A stretch of 64,000 bases of DNA, taken from assembly GCA_014843695.1 (NCBI GenBank), contig CM026387.1, positions 63,482,095 to 63,546,094 on the forward strand. Direction: 5' to 3'. Below are positions 23,339 through 33,200 of the stretch, piece after piece. This DNA is from Archivesica marissinica (Eukaryota > Mollusca > Bivalvia > Venerida > Vesicomyidae). The notes beneath the pieces were generated by a model. That model worked only from the letters and a program-made list of their open reading frames with translations, was not told the DNA's origin and made no database searches. Position numbers and translations under genes: made by a program. Each line of letters starts with the position of its first letter. Position 1 is the first letter of the stretch.

Positions 23339-26300
23339 ATGGATACAAATAATAAAATAATACAATGGAACTTTCGGACTAAAAGCAAACTATAATGAGA
23401 TTTTAATACTTATATCTCTGCTTTCACCAAATATCCTTTGTCTGCAAGAAACTTTCCTAAAATCTACTGACACTATATATTTTAAAGATTTTGCCATGTT
23501 TAATTTTATAAATGACTGTCAAAAGGAATCTGGTGGATCATCCATTCTTATCAACAAGAATATAAAAAATAGATTTAACTACAAATGTACAGGCCAGTGC
23601 TACCACGGTTACACTTTCAAAAACATTTACAATTTGTTCCATTTATATACCTCCAAACTCTCAATTAAACCAAAATGATTTAGAAAATCTAGTAGAACAA
23701 TTACCTCGCCCTTTTATGTTAGTTGGAGATTTCAATGGACATAGTAAATTATGGGGATGTACAAATGTTAATAATAAAGGAAAAATAATAGAAGACTTCA
23801 TAACTGAAAATGATCTTTGTCTATTAAATGAAAATAAATCAACATACCTTCATCCTGCCACAGGACATTTTTCTGCTTTAGATCTATGTATATGTCATCC
23901 AAACATTTTCTTAGATTTTGAATGGTCCGTTCATGATGACCTCCATGGAAGTGACCACTTCCCAACCATAATCGAAGAAATAAAAAGATGAATTTTACCC
24001 ACAATGGAACCTACAAAAAGCTAATTGGGAGAAATTCCAAATTTTATGCAATGAACTTTTGACATTGGAAAAGATTGGGACAGAAGATCCAGTCACCTTT
24101 TTTTCGAATTCACTTTTAAATATTTCAATGGAATGCATTCCGAAATCCTCTACATGTTCCAAAAAAAATAGGCAATGGTTTAATGACGACTGTAAAGATG
24201 TTATAAAAAACCAAAAGAATGCATTGCGTAAATTTAATAAAACTCCCACAAGGGCGAATCTTTTAAACACACAAATTACACGAGCGAAAGCTCGAAGAAC
24301 TATAAAAAAATGCAAAACGCACTTCATGGCAAAAATATGTATCTACTATAAACTCGAATACACCAATGAAAAAAGTTTGGAACATGGTAGCAAAAATAAA
24401 TGGCAAGAGGAAAAGCTCAAAAATTGTTCATCTAAATACATCTAATAATAAAACCTATTTAACAAAAAAAGACATATCCAATGTTTTAGGTGAAAACTTC
24501 AAAACAACTCCTCTACATCAAATTATAATGAGAAGTTTCAGAAATTTAAAAAGGAGAAAGAAAAAGAAAAACTTAATTTTCATTCTAGAAATGAAGAAAA
24601 ATATAATCTACCTTTCAATATGTCAGAACTCGTAACTGCTCTACAAAGAACAAAAGAAACGGCCACAGGGCCAGATCAAATCCATTATCAAATTATAAAA
24701 CATTTACCAAATAATGCAATGAAAACTCTTTTAGATATTTTTAATATGACGTGGGAAATCTCACTTTCCCAAAGACTTGAATGAAGCCATAATCATTCCT
24801 ATTCCCAAACCAGGAAAAGATCATACAAGCCCCACAGATTATCGTCCCATCGTACTAACTAGTTGTCTATGTAAAACCATGGAGAGAATGATTAACGATA
24901 GACTTGTTTGGTTCTTGGCATCAAACAATTTGATAACGAGTTACCAAACGGGTTTTCGAAATAATAAATGTACAGCAGATCATCTAGTAAGACTAGAAAC
25001 TTATATTCGTAATGCCTTCATCAAAAAAGAACATTTGGTAGCAGTTTGTTTTCGATTTAGAAAAGGCATATGATACCACATGGAAATATGGTATTCTCAA
25101 AGATTTACACGATTTTGGTCTAAAAGGCCACTTGCCAAATTTTATTGCCAATTTTTTATCAAATAGAAATTTTAAAGTAAGAATTGGCTCAACGCTGTCC
25201 GACACTTACAAACAAGAGCAAGGGGTGCCTCAATGCAGTATTTTATCTCCAACACTTTTTAATATTAAAATAAATAGCATTGTGAAATGTTTAAACGAAA
25301 CAGATTGCTCCTTATATGTAGATGATTTTGTAATGTTCTACAAATCTAAAAATATGGAAACCATTGAACAAAAACTCCAACAATGTCTAAATAAACTTGG
25401 AAGATTGGGCAAACGAAAATGGTTTCAAATTCTCTAAAATTAAAACTCAATGCGTACATTTCTGTCAATTGAGAGGATTACATCCAGATCCAAATTTAAC
25501 AATTTACGGTTCACAAATTCCTGTAGTAGAAGAAGTAAAATTCCTAGGAATTATATTTGACAAAAAATTAACATTCATACCTCATATAAATTATCTACGG
25601 ACGAAATGTCTAAAAGCTCTAAATATTTTGAAGGTGCTCTCCAATACAAATTGGGGAAGCGATTGTCCAGTTCTTATAAATCTATACAGATCACTTATCC
25701 GTTCCAAACTGGATTACGGATCCATTGTGTATGGATCGGCGCGAAAATCCTACTTGAAAAAGTTAGATACAATACATCATCAAGGTCTACGACTGGCTCT
25801 AGGAGCTTTTCGCACATCTCCCGTAGAAAGCTTATATGCTGAAACAAATGAACCCTCTTTATACATACGGAGAGAGAAACTCTCGTTACATTATACAACC
25901 AAACTAGCTGCAAATCCCAAAAATCCTGCATTCAATTGCGTTTTCGAGCCTAAAAACAAAATAGTTTACGGAAACTCTCCATCCGCCATAAAACCACTAG
26001 GTCTCCGTATTCAACCATTATTAGTAGAAGCAAAAATAGATACAACAATTATACAAGAAAACAAGTTGTTAAATAAAGAACCGTGGACTTTGACTACCCC
26101 AAACATTATTTTAGATCTTCATTTGTATGAGAATAAGAAAAGTGAAACTAGTCCAGATATTTTTAAAACAAATTTTTAGAAATAAAATCTAAATATAAAG
26201 ATTATATATCCATCTACACAGATGACTCAAAAAGACTTGAAAAGGTTGCATGTGCAGCAGTTACCCATACTAAATCAAGTACTGTAAGATTACCTGATGA

Positions 26301-27001
26301 CAGTTCAATTTTCTCTGCAGAAACACAAGCTATCGACCTAGCTATTTCCCTTATAACTGTTAACGAAAACGACAAATTTATTATATTTTCCGACTCTTTG
26401 TCGGTTTTAACATCTCTCAAACAACCAAACCATTCCAACCCCCTAATTCAACAAATCTTTAAAAGATACATATCTATTAGCTCCTCAAAAACTGTTGTTT
26501 TTTGTTGGATTCCCAGTCATATAAATATACGAGGAAATGATGAAGCTGATTTTCTAGCAAAGTCTGCTTTAGACTTGCCAATAACAAACTCTAAAATACC
26601 GCATACGGATTTAAAATCCAATATTAGGAAATATGTCGATAGTAAATGTCAAATAAATTGGGACAAACAAGTTGGAAATAAATTACATGAAATTAAACCC
26701 ATATTTTCAAGTACATATCGTACAAAACTAAACCGAAAAGAACAAGTTCGTTTGACTCGGGTGTCGTATTGGACACACTTGGATTACACATTCTTATATT
26801 TTAAATGCAGAAGAACAACCCATATGTATTCCTTGTGATGAGATATTCACAGTGAAGCACTTTTTGCTCCACTGTGCCGACCTCATCTTTACAAGGAATG
26901 CATACTTTAATACAAATAGTATACAAGAATTATTCGATTCAGTACTGCCAAGTACAATATTAGGTTTTTTAAAAGAAACTCACCTTATAAATAGATTATA
27001 A
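23339..27001 (+). pseudogene. LINE ORF2 (endonuclease, reverse transcriptase, RNase H), copy 1
   Basis: ORF2 starts at ATG 23339 and ends at TAA 26999-27001. Visible domains: AP endonuclease (GDFNGHSKLWG; GSDHFP), reverse transcriptase with YVDD, then RNase H with Asp codon 26221, Glu 26320, Asp 26392, His 26518 and Asp 26548, and a C-terminal CIPCDE...HFLLHC zinc finger near 26825-26875. The first RNase H motif reads TDDS instead of the usual TDGS. Damage relative to copy 2 includes loss of two bases near 23376 (QWN motif), a loss near 23985, an extra A near 24305, a micro-inversion at 24753-24770, an extra base in RT motif A near 25046, Gly-to-Cys in motif B (GVPQC, 25234), an extra base near 25402 and a lost A near 26173. 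This copy cannot encode a working enzyme as read. Confidence 0.88.
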
Positions 27002-27185
27002 TGCAACGTATTGTGATTATCGAGTATATATATTATTTAAAATGTAACCTTTTAACATAGATCACGTTTTTAAACAATTTTTATTTTTACAAATGTTTTC
27101 GACGCCACATGACCTTATTAGGTTGAGGCGTCGGTAAATAAGATATCGTCAAGATATCCATTAAATAAATAAATAAATAAATAAA
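27002..27185 (+). other. LINE copy 1 3' UTR, stem-loop and (AAAT)n tail
   Basis: The 3' UTR ends in a stem-loop: CGACGCC (27100-27106) pairs with GGCGTCG (27127-27133), with an inner ACCT/AGGT stem. This is followed by GATATC...GATATC and then a simple (TAAA)n tail (27159-27185). Short 3' repeats are typical of I-group LINEs, and 3' stem-loops are used for template recognition in several LINE families. Confidence 0.75.
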
Positions 27186-27186
27186 T

Positions 27187-27548
27187 GAAACACCCGAGGT
27201 ACATTGGATAGTAACTTTCAAGTGTATGAAACACCCGAGGTACATTGGATAGTAACTTTCAATAGTGTATGAAACACCCGAGGTACAGTGGATAGTAACT
27301 TTCAATAGTGTATGAAACACCCGAGGTACATTGGATAGTAACTTTCAAATGTATGAAACACCCGAGGTACATTGGATAGTAACTTTCAAGTGTATGAAAC
27401 GCCCGAGGTACATTGGATAGTAACTTTCAATAGTGTATGAAACACCCGAGGTACATTGGATAGTAACTTTTAATAGTGTATGAAACACCCGCGGTACATT
27501 GGATAGTAACTTTCAATAGTGTATGAAACACCCGAGGTACATTGGATA
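27187..27548 (+). repeat. 41-43 bp tandem repeat, 9 copies
   Basis: Each unit begins GAAACACCCGAGGTACATTG and continues GATAGTAACTTTCAA. Units with CAAGTGTAT are 41 bp and those with CAATAGTGTAT are 43 bp. The array starts directly after the LINE tail. Confidence 0.92.
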
Positions 27549-27864
27549 CAGTTTTCCAGAGTTTTTTACATCGTCATTGATGATTTTACCTCTAGTTTTT
27601 ACGCTGGTCCCGTGTATCTCGATCAGAGATTTCTAAACATTTTTGTCTTGTAGATGTAGTATTAACATGTACATATTTATTGTATTCTTGTCTCGTCTTA
27701 AATATGTCGTCAAAATACATGCGTCTCTCACTGCACAACAATGAATTAAAATATATTATTATGTCAAAAATGTTGTTATTTCTGTTGGACAAAACATACA
27801 AACTTATGAGTAGCCGCTTGTTTTGGGGTTTAAAGTTGCATCAACAGACCAGTTCAGCATTTAT

Positions 27865-27965
27865 TTATGGTGGACAATCCCATGTACTCTTGGAGCAGTA
27901 TTTCATACATACTGGCATCCAGGTAGAACCACCAACCTGCCACAAGCCAGCTGTATTGCTTCCTC
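27865..27965 (-). mobile_element. SINE-like fragment (minus orientation)
   Basis: On the minus strand it carries GGTTGGTGGTTCTACCTGGA and, further on, GAAATACTGCTCCAAGAGTA. Similar wording recurs in plus orientation at about 28070-28240. The GGTTCTACC motif resembles sequences common in bivalve SINEs, recalled rather than searched. Confidence 0.4.
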
Positions 27966-28069
27966 GCATAGAATACACTATTAAGTGCAATAATAACGCA
28001 AATGCAGGTTCGGGCACATTTCTCAAAATAATTGATCTTCGGAGTGATAAACTCGACAACTTCGAATCA

Positions 28070-28240
28070 GTAGTTTCTCACAGTTGTATGTTCGAATCCC
28101 ACTGGTGGGTTGTCTTCCATCTGACAGCTGGTTTGATGAAGGTCGCTGATTCTAACAAGTTGTCAATCCATGCTTGAAATACTGCTCTAAGGGACACCCA
28201 GGGTTTTCCTGCTGGAGCAGCCGAGGGAGATGCTAGGAGG
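28070..28240 (+). mobile_element. SINE-like fragment (plus orientation)
   Basis: Shares GAAATACTGCTCTAAGGGAC and a following GGGTTTTCC with the minus-strand piece at 27865-27965. It also contains GTTCGAATCCC (28092-28102), which matches a pol III B box, but no tRNA fold can be made around it. Confidence 0.4.
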
Positions 28241-28589
28241 AAAGATTTGCATATTCCTGTTTTTTATACGACATGATCCCCTGCAGTTTGAGGCCGTTTA
28301 TCAAAATGTGCTTAACTAATTTTAAACCGTATAACTTTCATTAATTTATTTCGCAATATAAATATATTCCTGTTCTTTATTCTAGAGTTAAAAGTTCCAT
28401 TAAATATATAATAAGTTTTCTGATATGTTAAATATAAAGTTGAATAATCTAACGCCAAAATCCCTCATATTTGAACTTGGGGTGGGGTGGCGTCTTGAAG
28501 GGCAGAGATTACTACCACTAATAAGCTTTCAAAGATTTATATCCTCTATGGATATGTATATTTCAATAAAGCGGTGAGAATTTGCCAGC

Positions 28590-29138
28590 TCAGCCATTCT
28601 TGTGCTGCCATGAAACGTCCGGCAAAACACCCCCCTTTTCCAAATATTCTACTCTCATTTCATCATTTTCAGCTTCAATTACTTTCTTAAAGAAAGACTA
28701 TTATTTTTTGTTTCAAATGTAACATCGACAAAGTTAGTTGGTTGTACCTGATCATCATCGTTGTCAGTTTTGTTCGCTGCTACATGTATGTAGTGTTTAG
28801 CAGTTGTACTTTCAACCGGCCAATGTCTCCATCATCTTCTGTGTTTGTCATTACCTTGTACAGTTTTAACTCCAAACCTATGACGCCCTTTGTGTTGGAA
28901 GTCACAGCCGCCATTCCAATCATGTACATAATTGACATTTACATCTTTATTTCGGACATGCTCTATAGCCTCCGACTCGAATCGAGACACTGCATAATAT
29001 TGCATCTTAGGATAGTGTTTATGGTTCCAATGATAAGACTGAATTTCCCGTCCATACCAACTTGTGTAGTTTTCAGAAAAATCCATTGCCATAACCAATT
29101 TACCGTTACGTCCCTGCAAGGGGCTTAACATTAATGGA
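28590..29138 (-). pseudogene. Decayed coding fragment, 'DFSENY' family of multicopy invertebrate proteins
   Basis: The minus strand from the gap edge reads through LVMAMDFSENYTSWYGREIQ, QSYHWNHKHY, and YVHDWNGGCDFQHKGR. This spacing (DF-ENY, then QS-H-, then -DGC--QYKG-) matches, from memory, an uncharacterised multicopy protein family seen in molluscs and cnidarians and probably transposon-linked; function is unknown. The frame meets TGA at 28832-28834, continues open beyond it (WPVESTTAKHYIHVAAN), then needs a frameshift near 28680 to reach KVIEAENDEMRVEYLEKGG, and stops at 28590-28592. In the GGC motif a usual Asp appears replaced. A possible donor (CAAG/GTAATG at 28855) offers an alternative reading as an exon end. 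The N-terminal part is lost in the gap. Confidence 0.5.
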
Positions 29139-30138
29139 NNNNNNNNNNNNNNNNNNNNNNNNNNNNNNNNNNNNNNNNNNNNNNNNNNNNNNNNNNNNNN
29201 NNNNNNNNNNNNNNNNNNNNNNNNNNNNNNNNNNNNNNNNNNNNNNNNNNNNNNNNNNNNNNNNNNNNNNNNNNNNNNNNNNNNNNNNNNNNNNNNNNNN
29301 NNNNNNNNNNNNNNNNNNNNNNNNNNNNNNNNNNNNNNNNNNNNNNNNNNNNNNNNNNNNNNNNNNNNNNNNNNNNNNNNNNNNNNNNNNNNNNNNNNNN
29401 NNNNNNNNNNNNNNNNNNNNNNNNNNNNNNNNNNNNNNNNNNNNNNNNNNNNNNNNNNNNNNNNNNNNNNNNNNNNNNNNNNNNNNNNNNNNNNNNNNNN
29501 NNNNNNNNNNNNNNNNNNNNNNNNNNNNNNNNNNNNNNNNNNNNNNNNNNNNNNNNNNNNNNNNNNNNNNNNNNNNNNNNNNNNNNNNNNNNNNNNNNNN
29601 NNNNNNNNNNNNNNNNNNNNNNNNNNNNNNNNNNNNNNNNNNNNNNNNNNNNNNNNNNNNNNNNNNNNNNNNNNNNNNNNNNNNNNNNNNNNNNNNNNNN
29701 NNNNNNNNNNNNNNNNNNNNNNNNNNNNNNNNNNNNNNNNNNNNNNNNNNNNNNNNNNNNNNNNNNNNNNNNNNNNNNNNNNNNNNNNNNNNNNNNNNNN
29801 NNNNNNNNNNNNNNNNNNNNNNNNNNNNNNNNNNNNNNNNNNNNNNNNNNNNNNNNNNNNNNNNNNNNNNNNNNNNNNNNNNNNNNNNNNNNNNNNNNNN
29901 NNNNNNNNNNNNNNNNNNNNNNNNNNNNNNNNNNNNNNNNNNNNNNNNNNNNNNNNNNNNNNNNNNNNNNNNNNNNNNNNNNNNNNNNNNNNNNNNNNNN
30001 NNNNNNNNNNNNNNNNNNNNNNNNNNNNNNNNNNNNNNNNNNNNNNNNNNNNNNNNNNNNNNNNNNNNNNNNNNNNNNNNNNNNNNNNNNNNNNNNNNNN
30101 NNNNNNNNNNNNNNNNNNNNNNNNNNNNNNNNNNNNNN
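29139..30138. other. Scaffold gap, 1000 N
   Basis: Exactly 1000 unknown bases, a placeholder size. True distance and content are unknown. It separates the decayed minus-strand coding fragment from the 23-bp array. Confidence 0.99.
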
Positions 30139-30269
30139 ATGGCGTTCTCTCAATCACAGGTATGGCCTTCTGTCAATCACAGGTATGGCATTCTGTCTAT
30201 CACAGGTATGGCGTTCTGTCAATAACAGGTATGGCGTTCTGTCTAGCACAGGTATTGCGTTCTGTCTAG

Positions 30270-33200
30270 GACATGTATGGCCTTCTGTCAGATGTAAGTA
30301 TAGTGTTCTCTCAATCGCAGGTATGGCGTTCTGTCTATCACAGGTATGGTGTTTTGTTTTTCACAGGTATGGCGTTCTGTCTATCACAGGTATGGTGTTT
30401 TGTCAATCACAGGTATGGTATTCTGTCTATAAAAGGTATGACGTTCTGTCAATCACAGGTATGGCGTTCTGTCAATCGTAAGTATAGTGTTCTCTCAATC
30501 ACAGGTATGGCTTTCTGTCTATCATAGGTATGGCGTTCTGTCAATCACAGGTATGGCGTTCTGTCAATCGCAGGTATGACGTTCTGTCAATCACAGGTAT
30601 GGCATTCTATCAATCACAGGTATATGGCGTTCTGTCATCGCAGTTATGGTCTTCTGTCATCCAGGTTAGCATTCTGTCATCACAGTATGGCGTTCTGTCA
30701 ATCACAGATATGGCCTTCTGTAAATCACAGTTATGGCGTTTGTCAATCACAGGTATGGCGATTCGTCTAGTAACGTATGGCGTTCTGTCATCGATGTGTG
30801 GTTGTTTGTGTTGGTTTTTTGTTTGTCAGGTATGGCGTTTTGTCAATCACAGGTATGGCATTCTGTCTATAACAGGTATGGCGTTCTGTCAATCACAGGT
30901 ATGACGTTCTGTCTAGCAAAGGTATTGCGTTCTGTGTCTAGCACAGGTATGGCCTTCTGTCAATCGTAAGTATAGTGTTCTCTCAAACACAGGTATTGTA
31001 TTCTGTCAATCACAGGTATGGCGTTCTGTCTATGACATGTATGGCATTCTGTCAATCACAGATATGGCGTTCTGTCAATCACAGGTATGGCGTTCTGTCA
31101 ATCGCAGGTATGGTGTTCTGTTAATCACCGAAATGGCGTTCTGTCAATCACAGGTATGGCATTCTGTCTATTACAGGTATGGCATTCTGTCAATCACAGG
31201 TATGGCGTTCTGTCTATCACAGATAGGGCCTTCTGTCTATTACAGGTATGGCATTCTGTCAATCACAGGTATGGCGTTCTGTCTATCATAGGTATGGCGT
31301 TCTGTCAATCACAGGTATAGCGTTCTGTCAATCGATGGTATGGCGTTCTGTCAATCGCAGGTATGGTGTTCTGTCAATCACAGATATGGCGTTCTGTCAA
31401 TCACAGGTATGGCGTTCTGTTTAGCACAGGTATGGCATTCTGTCAATCCAAGGTATGGCATTCTGTCAATCGCAGGTATGGTGTTCTGTTAATCACAGGT
31501 ATGGCGTTCTGTTTAGCACAGGTATGCCATTCTGTCAATCGCAGGTATGGCTTTCTGTCAATCGCAGGTATGGCTTTCTGTCTATCATAGGTATGGCATT
31601 CTGTCAATCACAGGTATGGCCTTCTGTTCATCACAGGTATTGCATGCTGTCAATCACAGGCATGGCATTCTGTCAATCAGAGGTATGGCGTTCTGTTTAG
31701 CACAGGTATGGCATTCTGTCAATCGCAGGTATGGCGTTCTGTCTATCATAGGTATGGCGTTCTGTCAATCGATGGTATGGCGTTCTGTCAATCGCAGGTA
31801 TGGTGATCTATCAATCACAGATATGGCGTTCTGTCAATCACAGGTATGGCTTCTGTATAGCACAGGTATGGCGTTCTGTCTATTACAGGTATGGCCTTCT
31901 GTCTATCATAGGTATGGCATTCTGTCAATCAGAGGTATGGCGTTCTGTTTAGCACAGGTATGGCATTCTGTCAATCGCAGGTATGGCGTTCTGTCTATCA
32001 TAGGTATGGCGTTCTGTCAACCACAGGTATGGCGTTCTGTCTAGCAAATGTATTGCGTTCTGTCAATCACAGGTATGGCGTTCTGTATAGCACAGGTATG
32101 GCGTTCTGTCTATTACAGGTAGGGCATTCTGTCAATCACAGATATGGCCTTCTGTCTATCATAGGTATGGCATTCTGTAAATCAGAGGTATGGCGTTCTG
32201 TTTAGCACAGGTATGGCATTCTGTCAATCGCAGGTATGGCGTTCTGTCTATCATAGGTATGGCGTTCTGTCAATCACAGGTATGGCGTTCTGTCAATCGA
32301 TGGTATGGCGTTCTGTCAATCGCAGGTATGTTGTTCTGTCAATCACATATATGTGGCGTTCTGTCAATCACAGGTATGGCATTCTGTATAGCACAGGTAT
32401 GGCGTTCTGTCTATTACAGGTAGGGCATTCTGTCAATCACAGATATGGCCTTCTGTCAATCACAGATATGGCCTTCTGTCAATCACAAATATGGTGTTCT
32501 GTCAATCACAGGTATGGCATTCTGTCTATAACAGGTATGGCGTTCTGTCAATCACAGGTATGGCGTTCTGTCAATCACAGGTATGGCATTCTGTCAATCA
32601 CAGGTATGGCATTCTGTCTATCACAGGTATGGCGTTCTGTCAATAACAGGTATGGCGTTCTGTCTAGCACAGGTATTGCGTTCTGTCTAGGACATGTATG
32701 GCCTTCTGTCAGATGTAAGTATAGTGTTCTCTCAATCGCAGGTATGGCGTTCTGTCTATCACAGGTATGGTGTTTTGTTTTTCACAGGTATGGCGTTCTG
32801 TCTATCACAGGTATGGTGTTTTGTCATTCACAGGTATGGTATTCTGTCTATAAAAGGTATGACGTTCTGTCAATCACAGGTATGGCGTTCTGTCAATCGT
32901 AAGTATAGTGTTCTCTCAATCACAGGTATGGCTTTCTGTCTATCATAGGTATGGCGTTCTGTCAATCACAGGTATGGCGTTCTGTCAATCGCAGGTATGA
33001 CGTTCTGTCAATCACAGGTATGGCATTCTATCAATCACAGGTATAGCGTTCTGTCAATCGCAGGTATGGTCTTCTGTCAATCACAGGTATAGCATTCTGT
33101 CAATCACAGATATGGCGTTCTGTCAATCACAGATATGGCCTTCTGTAAATCACAGGTATGGCGTTTTGTCAATCACAGGTATGGCATTCTGTCTATAACA

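Larger units (their letters stand above)
20641..27185 (+). mobile_element. Non-LTR retrotransposon (I/Nimb-like LINE), copy 1, near full length, decayed
   Basis: The order is 5' UTR (20641-22225), ORF1 with a zinc knuckle, ORF2 with endonuclease, reverse transcriptase, RNase H and a C-terminal CCHC, then a 3' UTR with a stem-loop and an (AAAT)n tail. An RNase H after the reverse transcriptase together with a zinc-knuckle ORF1 fits the I/Nimb group of the jockey-like superfamily; the exact clade needs a tree. Both ORFs carry several frameshifts, so this copy is not autonomous. Left flank is the 44-bp satellite and right flank a different 41-43 bp array. No convincing target-site duplication is visible; only AAACAC is shared by the two flanks. 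Confidence 0.9.
27549..28589. other. Low-complexity unique region with SINE-like pieces
   Basis: No convincing gene. The plus-strand open stretch at 27680-28177 (165 codons) crosses both SINE-like pieces and looks fortuitous. The rest is AT-rich sequence without recognisable structure. Confidence 0.5.

Noticed and set aside
20630..27200. AAACAC at both flanks of LINE copy 1 as a target-site duplication
   Set aside because: Six bases within two unrelated repeats are not convincing, and the flanking sequences otherwise differ.
28092..28102. GTTCGAATCCC as part of a tRNA gene
   Set aside because: It matches a B box, but no T stem or cloverleaf can be formed around it.
27680..28177. 165-codon plus-strand open frame
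   Set aside because: It runs through two SINE-like pieces in opposite orientations and shows no domain-like composition.
28832..30225. Open frames crossing the first run of N
   Set aside because: Unknown bases are read as open; only the sequence outside the gap was used.
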